This document shows, piece after piece, positions 1 through 5,178 of a stretch of DNA of 5,178 bases. The DNA lies in NCBI GenBank assembly GCA_023145185.1, contig JAGLEG010000438.1, positions 1 to 5,178 of the forward strand. The letters run 5' to 3'. The stretch is from Thermoplasmata archaeon. GTDB taxonomy: Archaea > Thermoplasmatota > Penumbrarchaeia > Penumbrarchaeales > Penumbrarchaeaceae. Below the pieces are notes generated by a model. It did no database searches and was not told where the DNA came from. It worked only from the letters and a program-made list of their open reading frames with translations. Every line of letters begins with the position of its first letter. Position 1 is the first letter of the stretch. A program made the position numbers and the translations under genes.

Positions 1-205
1 CGCCCTCCACGATCTGCCTGAGAAAACCTGGAATGTCGATTGAAACGGGGCACCCCAGAACGCACTGGGGATTCTTGCACTGAAGGCATCTGGAGGCCTC
101 CTCCTTCGCCATCTCCGGCGTATATCCGATCACCACATCGTCGAAGTTCTTGACCCTCTCCTTTGGGTCCTGTTCCGGACATGGGATTCGGGGTTTCATC
201 GCCAT
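1..205 (-). CDS. nfnB: NfnB/SudA (GltA-type) iron-sulfur flavoprotein subunit, N-terminal fragment
   Basis: This is the first 68 codons of a gene that leaves the window at base 1. The visible part is the N-terminal ferredoxin-like domain of the glutamate synthase small-subunit family. Cys40, Cys43, Cys48 and Cys52 form C-x2-C-x4-C-x3-C within RCLQCKNPQC and GCPVSIDIPGF, the expected [4Fe-4S] ligand region. The FAD and NAD(P) domains would lie outside the window. The ATG at 205 overlaps the TAA of the upstream gene (TAATG) and has a strong AAGGAGG seven bases before it; a second in-frame ATG two codons later is less well placed. Automatic pipelines often name this family NADPH-dependent glutamate synthase (gltA). 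The adjacent upstream partner makes NfnB/SudA, the large subunit of NADH-dependent ferredoxin:NADP+ oxidoreductase, the better reading. That choice rests on gene order and family knowledge, not on this fragment alone. Confidence 0.9.
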   Translation of the reverse strand, partial: MAMKPRIPCPEQDPKERVKNFDDVVIGYTPEMAKEEASRCLQCKNPQCVLGCPVSIDIPGFLRQIVEG

Positions 206-1065
206 TATGATCCCTCCTTCAGCTTGGTTATGGCCCTGCACTCTTCCTCGTAGCACTCCTGGGCTGCGCACTCCTCTTTCTTGAACCTGCCCTGCCTGGA
301 CATCAGCTCGTTCCAGTCCACCTCATGGGCGTCGAAATCCGGGCCGTCCGCACAGGCGAACTTGATCTTCCCACCTACGTTCACCCGACAGCTTCCACAC
401 ATGCCGATACCGTCCACCATAATGGTGTTCAGCGACACTATGGTCTTGACGTTGTACTGCTTCGTCAGGTCGGCACAGGCCTTCATCATTATGAGGGGGC
501 CAACGGCCACGACCTCGTCGATATCGTCGTACTCCTCCAGGACCTCCTTTAGCACCGTCGTCACAAAGCCTTTTGTCCCGAAGCTACCATCATCCGTGGC
601 GACCCTGAACTCGTCGCTGTACTCCTTGAACTTATCATCCCAGAAGATTAGACCCTGATTCCTGAAACCCACGATGGAGATGGTGTAGTTACCAACCTCC
701 TTCTGGAGCCTGAGCTGTGGGAAAACGGGCGCCACACCGAGACCTCCCCCCACAAGAACTACCCTGCCCTTACCCTTGGTTATGTGGCTGGGGATCCCGA
801 GAGGGCCCATGAGGTCTAGTATCTCCTCTCCAACCTCCATGTCCATCATCTCGTTGGAGGCCCTGCCAACCGCCTGGATGACGCAGGTTATCGTTCCCCT
901 CTCCACGTCGAAATCCGCGATGGTCAATGGTATCCTTTCTCCCCCTTCCCTGACCCGGACCATAACGAACTGGCCGGGCTTGGCAGCCTTTGCAAGGTCG
1001 GGAGCTTCCAGCTCCCACAGGAAGGTTACAGGCGAAAACTGTTCACGTCTGAGTATCTTTGCCAT
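205..1065 (-). CDS. nfnA: NfnA/SudB: FAD- and [2Fe-2S]-containing ferredoxin-NADP+ oxidoreductase subunit
   Basis: This complete protein of 286 residues is of the sulfide/dihydroorotate dehydrogenase-like FAD/NAD-binding family, at its usual length. Residues 1-95 form the flavin-binding barrel, with RIPLTIAD at 44-51. Residues 100-215 form the ferredoxin reductase NAD(P)-binding domain, with the glycine-rich LVGGGLGVAP starting near 104. Residues 216-250 hold the [2Fe-2S] site: Cys223, Cys226 and Cys238 in MCGSC and KFACADGP, with Asp218 close by. One Asp plus three Cys ligands is known for NfnA of Thermotoga. In the family this subunit binds NAD(H) and, with NfnB, couples NADH, ferredoxin and NADP+ by flavin-based electron bifurcation in the cytoplasm. 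I chose ATG 1065 because GAGGAG lies five bases upstream; the GTG at 1071 lies within that site. A Cys-rich tail (Cys266, 271, 276) follows the core. Dihydroorotate dehydrogenase electron transfer subunit (PyrK) is less likely given the nfnB neighbour. Confidence 0.92.
   Translation of the reverse strand: MAKILRREQFSPVTFLWELEAPDLAKAAKPGQFVMVRVREGGERIPLTIADFDVERGTITCVIQAVGRASNEMMDMEVGEEILDLMGPLGIPSHITKGKGRVVLVGGGLGVAPVFPQLRLQKEVGNYTISIVGFRNQGLIFWDDKFKEYSDEFRVATDDGSFGTKGFVTTVLKEVLEEYDDIDEVVAVGPLIMMKACADLTKQYNVKTIVSLNTIMVDGIGMCGSCRVNVGGKIKFACADGPDFDAHEVDWNELMSRQGRFKKEECAAQECYEEECRAITKLKEGS
213..219 (-). promoter_or_regulatory. Ribosome binding site of nfnB
   Basis: AAGGAGG lies inside the last codons of nfnA, seven bases before the nfnB ATG at 205. 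With the TAATG overlap it implies coupled translation of the two subunits and fixes the nfnB start. Confidence 0.85.
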
Positions 1066-1070
1066 GATCA

Positions 1071-1076
1071 CTCCTC
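1071..1076 (-). promoter_or_regulatory. Ribosome binding site of nfnA
   Basis: GAGGAG followed by TGATC leads straight into the ATG at 1065. GGAG and TGATC both match the complement of the conserved 16S rRNA 3' end (GATCACCTCC). The site decides against the GTG at 1071, which falls within it. Confidence 0.75.
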
Positions 1077-1145
1077 ACTTGAAATAGGATGGTCAGAACC
1101 CAACAACTGTCTGATCAACAGGGTGGTTTTACATCCGTGGTCCGT

Positions 1146-1155
1146 GATATATTAG
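1146..1155 (-). promoter_or_regulatory. Possible promoter element (TATA/-10-like) for nfnAB
   Basis: On the minus strand CTAATATATC is the most A/T-rich block upstream of nfnA, about 80 bases before its ATG. In an archaeon it would serve as a TATA box and give a leader of roughly 55-60 bases. In a bacterium TAATAT could be a -10 box, but I see no convincing -35. It overlaps a direct repeat of GTGATAT (plus strand 1144-1150 and 1155-1161). The assignment is tentative because the host domain is unknown. Confidence 0.35.
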
Positions 1156-1167
1156 TGATATTTGAAC

Positions 1168-1189
1168 TTTAACCTGCCCGCATGTTATA
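1168..1189. repeat. Imperfect inverted repeat, possible operator, in the divergent region
   Basis: Arms TTTAACCTGC (1168-1177) and GCATGTTATA (1180-1189) are separated by two bases and pair at eight of ten positions. The size and symmetry suit a dimeric DNA-binding protein. It lies just upstream of the A/T-rich block assigned to nfnAB, in a region shared by two divergent genes, so it could affect either. It was found by eye and a chance origin is not excluded. Confidence 0.35.
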
Positions 1190-1250
1190 TTCCCTTCCAC
1201 GTCGTCGTTTTCAGATGTCAGGAATGCTATTGGACCCATCCTGGAGAAAC

Positions 1251-1260
1251 CCTAAATACT
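1251..1260 (+). promoter_or_regulatory. Possible promoter of the receiver/PEP-synthase-like gene
   Basis: CCTAAATACT lies about 40 bases before the plus-strand start codon. There are two readings. As an archaeal TATA box centred near 1255 it would place transcription start near 1278-1282, giving an almost leaderless message. As a bacterial promoter, TAAATA (1253-1258) would be a -10 with TTGGAC (1230-1235) as a -35 exactly 17 bases away, though each matches consensus at only three of six positions. The sequence alone does not decide between them. Confidence 0.35.
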
Positions 1261-1277
1261 GCCTGTACATCGTTCAC

Positions 1278-1301
1278 ATGAAACGGGACAGGTGCATATG
1301 A
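1278..1301 (+). other. Seven-codon upstream ORF overlapping the next start (ATGA)
   Basis: An ATG at 1278 opens a seven-residue frame, MKRDRCI, whose TGA overlaps the ATG at 1298 as ATGA. It has no Shine-Dalgarno site, but its ATG falls where transcription would begin if 1251-1259 is an archaeal TATA box, so leaderless initiation and coupling to the large gene are possible. Chance occurrence is the null explanation for such a short frame. Confidence 0.2.
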
Positions 1302-4246
1302 CGGAAGATCCGGCCTCCATAGATTACGACGGGGATTACAGGTCCAACTTCAACGACTTCTACGACCTCATGACCTACAGGGTCACCAGGATCCTGCTCG
1401 TATCCAGCCTCTACGACGCCTTCACCCTGGAGGAGGAGGGGCTCCTTTTCGAGCAGATATCGGAGGAGTACAGGGACCTTGCGCTCTCCTCACCTCCACA
1501 GGTCATCCGCGTATCATCAGGAGAAAAGGCCCTCATGGAGCTGGACCAGGGAAAATATGACCTTATCGTCACCATGGCCAGGCTCCCGGACATGGACCCT
1601 TACGAGTTCGGAAAAAAGGCCAAGCAGAACAAACCCGATATCCCCGTGATACTGCTCCTGACCGATATGGGAGACATCCCGATCTTTCACACCCCCGGCA
1701 GGGTTGACGGGATCGACAAGGTGTTCTTCTGGAACGGTGACTCCGCGCTGTTCATGGCCATTATCAAATACGTCGAGGATCGGCTCAACATCGTCAACGA
1801 CATGAAGACGGGACACGTCAAGGCCCTCTTGATCGTTGAGGACTCACCCAGGTACTACTCCATCTTCCTGCCGATGATCTACAAGGAGATAATGGGGCAA
1901 ACGCTCTCCCTGATGACCCTGGGCCTGAACGAGCAGGAGAAGATCCTGAGAAGGAGGGCAAGGCCCAAGATCCTCCTCGCCGAGACGTATGAGGAGGGCA
2001 TGGAGCTTTTCAAGAGGTTCAGGGGGAACATCCTGGGGATCATATCGGACCTGAAATACCCAAAGGATGGGGAGAAGGTGGACGATGCGGGATTCCAGCT
2101 GGCGGAGGCTATCGGGGATGAGGTCCCCATCCTGCTGCAGTCAACACAACTTGAGCACGAGGACAGGGCGCGTGCCATGGGGATCCCTTTCATACATAAA
2201 AAATCCAAGACGCTCAAACAGGGATTCGGTAAGTTTTTCAGGGAGAGGCTTGGATTCGGCGATTTCATCTTCATGCTCTCGGACGGAACGGAGATAGACC
2301 GTGCGGGGAACATAAGGGAGTTCATAGAGAGGATAAGAACGGTTCCAGCGGTGTCCCTGAGATACCATGGGAACAGGAACCAGTTCTCCAACTGGCTGAT
2401 GGCGCGTGGGGAGGTATCCCTTGCCGGGATGCTCCGCCGAAAGAGCGTGTCCGACTTCAAGACCGACGAAGAGATGAGGGAGTTCCTTCTGAACGTGATC
2501 AAGACCCACAGAAGGGAGAAACAGCTGGGAATAATCATGGACTTCCCCAGGCAGAACTTCGAGTTCGAACAGACCTTCACAAGGCTCGGAGGGGGGTCCC
2601 TGGGTGGAAAGGGAAGGGGGATAGCCTTCCTATCCTCACTGCTCAGCAGGAGCGGGCACATGACGGCGCTGAAGGAGTGCAGGATCATGCTTCCAGAGAC
2701 GCTGGTGATCGCTACAGACGAGTACGACCGCTTCATGAACGAGAACGACATCCAGGAGGCCGCCCTGGAGGACCTGGAGGACGGGAGGATCAAGGAGCTG
2801 TTCCTCGATACATCTTTCAACGACAGGATCAAAGATGATCTGAGAAGGTATCTGAAACACATGACATGCCCCATGGCGGTGAGGTCGTCCAGCCTTCTGG
2901 AGGATTCCCAGAACCAGCCATTTGCGGGGATCTATACCACTTACTTTCTCCCCAATAACCACCCCGATGAAGATATCAGGCTTGACCAGCTCCTGACGGC
3001 GGTAAAACTGGTCTACTCCTCGGTGTTCTCCAGGAAAGCGAAGGCCTACTTCAGGACGCTGGTCCAGCTTCCCGAGGAGGAGAAGATGGCGATAGTCATT
3101 CAAAAGCTGGTGGGGAACCAGCACGGGAGCCGTTTCTACCCGATGATCTCCGGTCTGGCCCAATCGCATAATTTTTACCCCGTCCCCCCTCTCAAGAGGG
3201 AGGATGGTGTCGCCAACGTCGCGCTGGGTCTGGGCAAGATAGTCGTTGAGGGGGAACAGGTCATGAACTTCTCCCCGGAGCATCCGGAGACCATCCCAGG
3301 TTTCAATACGCCCGGGGAGATAATGGCCAACTCCCAGAAACATTTCTACGCTCTGAACATGGACAGGACGGAGTTCGACCTCTCCAGAGGGGAGGAGGAG
3401 ACGCTGCTTACGCTGAATATAGAAAAGGCCGAGGAGAGCGGCGCACTCGATTACCTTGCAAGCACGTTCGACGCCAATGACAACAGGATGAGGGACGGGA
3501 CCACGGCCAATGGCCCCAGGGCCATCACATTCGCCGGGGTCCTCAAGTACGATATGATCCCGCTTGCCCGGATCTTGAAGAACCTGCTATCCATCGGTAG
3601 AAAGGGAATGGGCCGCACGGTGGAGCTTGAGTTCGGGACGAGGATGGGGGATGACGGCATCCCCGAGTTCCACGCCCTCCAGATACGGCCTTTCATCACC
3701 ATGAAGGAGAAGGTGGAGCTGACCATTGGCGAGGATGAGAAGGGGGCCGCCGTTATACGGTCGGAGAAGGTCATGGGGAACGGGCGGGTGGATGATATCA
3801 GGGATATCATCTTCGTTCCACCGGATACGTTCGACTCATCGATGACCAGGGAGATCGCAAACGAGATCGGAAAGCTCAACGGGGAGATGGAGGGGAGGCC
3901 ATACCTGCTCATCGGCCCGGGCAGATGGGGGACCAGGGACCGCTGGCTGGGGATACCGGCCGATTGGGACCAGATCTCCAACGCCAGGGTTATCGTGGAA
4001 TACTCCACCGAGGATTTCAGGGTTGACCCGTCCCACGGCACCCATTTCTTCCACAACCTCACCTCCAGGGGGATCCCCTATTTCACGCTCACATATGGAT
4101 CAAAAGAGGCACATCTGGACTGGAGCTGGTTCAAGGGCCTCAGGGCCGATAACAGGTCGAAGATGGTCGATCACGTTCGGCTTGAGAAGCCGATAACGGT
4201 CAAGGTCGATGGAAGGAACGGCACAGGGGTCGTTCTGAAACAGTGA
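1298..4246 (+). CDS. Tandem receiver and PEP-synthase-type ATP-binding domain protein, substrate unknown
   Basis: This protein of 982 residues (numbered from ATG 1298) has four parts. Residues 31-165 form a receiver-like domain that lacks key residues: the acidic pair is SS in LLVSS and the phosphoacceptor position is Met93. Residues 174-318 form a second receiver with its key residues: Glu181-Asp182, candidate phosphoacceptor Asp251 in ISDLKYP, Ser282/Thr283 and Lys301/302. Residues about 425-800 match the N-terminal ATP-binding domain of PEP synthase/PPDK: GGGSLGGKGRG near 431, AVRSSSLLED near 527, FAGIYTTYF, GLGKIVVEG near 644 and LQIRP near 795. Residues about 820-982 are a separate domain with YLLIGPGRWG, SNARVIVE and SHGTHFFHN. 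I see no phosphohistidine swivel domain and no PEP-binding barrel, so it should not make PEP. No signal peptide or membrane segment is seen, so it is probably cytoplasmic. GTG 1292 is an alternative start; AGGTG at 1290-1294 is a poor ribosome site. I recall similar proteins in anaerobic bacteria, none with a known reaction. Confidence 0.9.
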   Translation: MTEDPASIDYDGDYRSNFNDFYDLMTYRVTRILLVSSLYDAFTLEEEGLLFEQISEEYRDLALSSPPQVIRVSSGEKALMELDQGKYDLIVTMARLPDMDPYEFGKKAKQNKPDIPVILLLTDMGDIPIFHTPGRVDGIDKVFFWNGDSALFMAIIKYVEDRLNIVNDMKTGHVKALLIVEDSPRYYSIFLPMIYKEIMGQTLSLMTLGLNEQEKILRRRARPKILLAETYEEGMELFKRFRGNILGIISDLKYPKDGEKVDDAGFQLAEAIGDEVPILLQSTQLEHEDRARAMGIPFIHKKSKTLKQGFGKFFRERLGFGDFIFMLSDGTEIDRAGNIREFIERIRTVPAVSLRYHGNRNQFSNWLMARGEVSLAGMLRRKSVSDFKTDEEMREFLLNVIKTHRREKQLGIIMDFPRQNFEFEQTFTRLGGGSLGGKGRGIAFLSSLLSRSGHMTALKECRIMLPETLVIATDEYDRFMNENDIQEAALEDLEDGRIKELFLDTSFNDRIKDDLRRYLKHMTCPMAVRSSSLLEDSQNQPFAGIYTTYFLPNNHPDEDIRLDQLLTAVKLVYSSVFSRKAKAYFRTLVQLPEEEKMAIVIQKLVGNQHGSRFYPMISGLAQSHNFYPVPPLKREDGVANVALGLGKIVVEGEQVMNFSPEHPETIPGFNTPGEIMANSQKHFYALNMDRTEFDLSRGEEETLLTLNIEKAEESGALDYLASTFDANDNRMRDGTTANGPRAITFAGVLKYDMIPLARILKNLLSIGRKGMGRTVELEFGTRMGDDGIPEFHALQIRPFITMKEKVELTIGEDEKGAAVIRSEKVMGNGRVDDIRDIIFVPPDTFDSSMTREIANEIGKLNGEMEGRPYLLIGPGRWGTRDRWLGIPADWDQISNARVIVEYSTEDFRVDPSHGTHFFHNLTSRGIPYFTLTYGSKEAHLDWSWFKGLRADNRSKMVDHVRLEKPITVKVDGRNGTGVVLKQ

Positions 4247-4260
4247 AGCGCTGTCGCTTC
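4245..4260. terminator. Small hairpin at the stop codon of the large gene
   Basis: GAAGCG (4245-4250) and CGCTTC (4255-4260) form a perfect six-base-pair stem with a CTGT loop, starting inside the TGA stop. On the plus strand it is followed by A-rich, not T-rich, sequence, so it is not a classic intrinsic terminator. It may protect the 3' end of the message or be chance. Confidence 0.35.
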
Positions 4261-4272
4261 CTGAACATTAAT

Positions 4273-4304
4273 AAAAAAAATTACCCCGACCCTGAGGCCG
4301 GGGT
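4273..4304 (-). terminator. Intrinsic terminator of gdhA
   Basis: Arms ACCCCGACC (4283-4291) and GGCCGGGGT (4296-4304) enclose a four-base loop. Read on the minus strand the single imperfect pair is a G-U wobble, whereas on the plus strand it is an A-C mismatch. On the minus strand the stem is followed after AA by a run of eight T (4280-4273). Both signs show it works for the minus-strand glutamate dehydrogenase gene, whose stop codon is about 20 bases upstream. It may also help stop plus-strand transcripts, which end in the weaker T-rich stretch after 4304. Confidence 0.8.
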
Positions 4305-4323
4305 TTGTTATTCCTCGTTATGC

Positions 4324-5178
4324 CTACCAGTGTCCCTGGTCGAGCATGGCATCCGCGACCTTCACGAAGCCGGCTATGTTTGCGCCTACCACGTAGTTGC
4401 CCTTGAAGCCGTACTTCTCTGCTGCGGCGTACGCGTTCTTGTGGATGTTGACCATGATCTCATGGAGCTTCCTGTCAACCTCCTCGGCTGACCAGGAGAG
4501 TCCAATGTGGTTCTGGCACATCTCAAGGCCTGATGTGGCCACACCGCCGGCGTTGGCGGCCTTGCCGGGCCCGAAGAGCGTCTTGTTCTCCACGAAGAGG
4601 TCCACGGCCTCGGGGGTGGAGGGCATGTTAGCGCCCTCTGATACGGCGATACAACCGTTGTTGAGGAGAAGTTTTGCCTCATCTCCGTTGAGCTCGTTCT
4701 GCGTCGCACAGGGAAGCGCCACGTCGCAGGCGATCTTCCAGGGCCTCTCTCCAGCGTAGTACTGGACTCCAAACTTGTCAGCATACTCGTTGATCCTGCC
4801 CCTTCTGACGTTCTTGAGGTCCATTATGAAGTCCCACTTCTCACCGGTGATGCCGGATGGGTCGTGGATGAAACCGCCGGAGTCCGAAAGGGTTACCACC
4901 TTTCCTCCAAGCTCGTTGACCTTCTGGGCCGCGTACTGTGCTACGTTTCCGGACCCGGAGATCGCAACCGTCTTGCCGGTAAAGGTCTCGCTTTTGGTCT
5001 TGAGCATCTCCTCGGCGAAGTACACAGCGCCGTATCCGGTGGCCTCTGGCCTGATGAGGGATCCGCCCCAGTTGAGCCCCTTTCCGGTGAGGACGGACTC
5101 GAACCTGTTGGTGATCTTCTTGTACTGTCCGTACATGAACCCGATCTCCCTTCCGCCGACGCCGATATCACCGGCGGG
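4324..5178 (-). CDS. gdhA: Glutamate dehydrogenase, C-terminal fragment
   Basis: This is the last 284 residues of a glutamate dehydrogenase that enters from the right edge; the family is usually about 445 residues, so about 160 N-terminal residues, including the catalytic lysine, lie outside. The enzyme reductively aminates 2-oxoglutarate with ammonium to glutamate, or the reverse, in the cytoplasm. The fragment opens with PAGDIGVGGREIG, holding the conserved catalytic Asp (fragment residue 4). NWGGSLIRPEATGYG follows at 36-50. The Rossmann fold shows GSGNVA at 75-80 and SDS at 98-100 after its second strand. LPCATQNELNG at 155-165 and GKAANAGGVATSGLEM at 205-220 complete the family signature. 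The hexameric bacterial-type family, often NADP-specific, fits best; I did not establish cofactor choice. The frame is open to the window edge, so the first in-frame ATG at 5136 is internal. It faces the large plus-strand gene and ends at its own terminator. Confidence 0.95.
   Translation of the reverse strand, partial: PAGDIGVGGREIGFMYGQYKKITNRFESVLTGKGLNWGGSLIRPEATGYGAVYFAEEMLKTKSETFTGKTVAISGSGNVAQYAAQKVNELGGKVVTLSDSGGFIHDPSGITGEKWDFIMDLKNVRRGRINEYADKFGVQYYAGERPWKIACDVALPCATQNELNGDEAKLLLNNGCIAVSEGANMPSTPEAVDLFVENKTLFGPGKAANAGGVATSGLEMCQNHIGLSWSAEEVDRKLHEIMVNIHKNAYAAAEKYGFKGNYVVGANIAGFVKVADAMLDQGHW

Noticed and set aside
1..205. Annotation as true glutamate synthase small subunit
   Set aside because: The N-terminal Cys motif is shared by both families, but the TAATG-linked nfnA partner favours NfnB; the missing C-terminus prevents proof.
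281..658. Plus-strand open frames opposite nfnA, also 325-552 and 776-1087
   Set aside because: They overlap the conserved flavin and iron-sulfur coding sequence and show no protein family signs.
1066..1297. tRNA, riboswitch or CRISPR in the divergent gap
   Set aside because: No cloverleaf, repeat-spacer pattern or riboswitch core could be recognised; only short promoter-like and repeat elements are seen.
1879..2874. Long minus-strand open frame of 331 codons inside the large gene
   Set aside because: Its translation is Ser/Arg-rich with no recognisable motif and lies opposite the conserved receiver and ATP-binding domains; it is an antisense shadow.
2636..3343. Minus-strand open frame of 235 codons, and another at 3451-4062
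   Set aside because: No family features, no ribosome site noted, and wholly antisense to conserved parts of the large protein.
1298..4246. Annotation as PEP synthase or pyruvate phosphate dikinase
   Set aside because: Only the ATP-binding domain is shared; the phosphohistidine motif and PEP-binding barrel are not visible.
4243..4491. Plus-strand open frame starting at the end of the large gene, and 4397-4759
   Set aside because: Both lie mostly antisense to conserved glutamate dehydrogenase; the first also runs through the terminator hairpin.

Overview
The window holds four protein-coding genes, two of them cut by the window ends. They look like the chromosome of an anaerobe. From left to right: (1) the N-terminal end of an NfnB/GltA-type iron-sulfur flavoprotein, minus strand, running off the left edge; (2) a complete nfnA-type FAD/[2Fe-2S] subunit, minus strand, joined to it by a TAATG stop/start overlap; (3) a divergent intergenic region of about 230 bp; (4) a plus-strand gene of about 982 codons for a multidomain protein with two receiver-type domains, a PEP-synthase-type nucleotide-binding domain and an uncommon C-terminal domain; (5) a short convergent gap with two hairpins; (6) the C-terminal two thirds of a glutamate dehydrogenase, minus strand, running off the right edge.

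The host cannot be named from the sequence. Moderately high G+C, heavy use of AGG for arginine, strong Shine-Dalgarno sites of the GGAG..GATC type and an Nfn pair all fit an anaerobic bacterium of the Desulfobacterota/Syntrophales kind or a methanogen-like or Thermoplasmatota archaeon. A hairpin plus U8 terminator points to bacteria. Possible TATA boxes in the divergent region would fit archaea. I leave the domain open.

The genes share a theme. NfnAB complexes exchange electrons among NADH, reduced ferredoxin and NADP+, and so set the NADPH pool. Glutamate dehydrogenase uses NAD(P)H to fix ammonium into glutamate. Between them lies a protein that looks like a phosphotransferase with a regulatory front end. 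It has a degenerate receiver, then a receiver with its key residues present, then an ATP-binding domain of the PEP synthase/PPDK type. It lacks the phosphohistidine swivel domain and the PEP-binding barrel that make those enzymes work, and carries a different C-terminal domain with a His-rich motif. Its substrate and role are unknown to me, and it is the most interesting item here. The other points worth a look are the compact divergent control region and a Cys-rich tail on NfnA.
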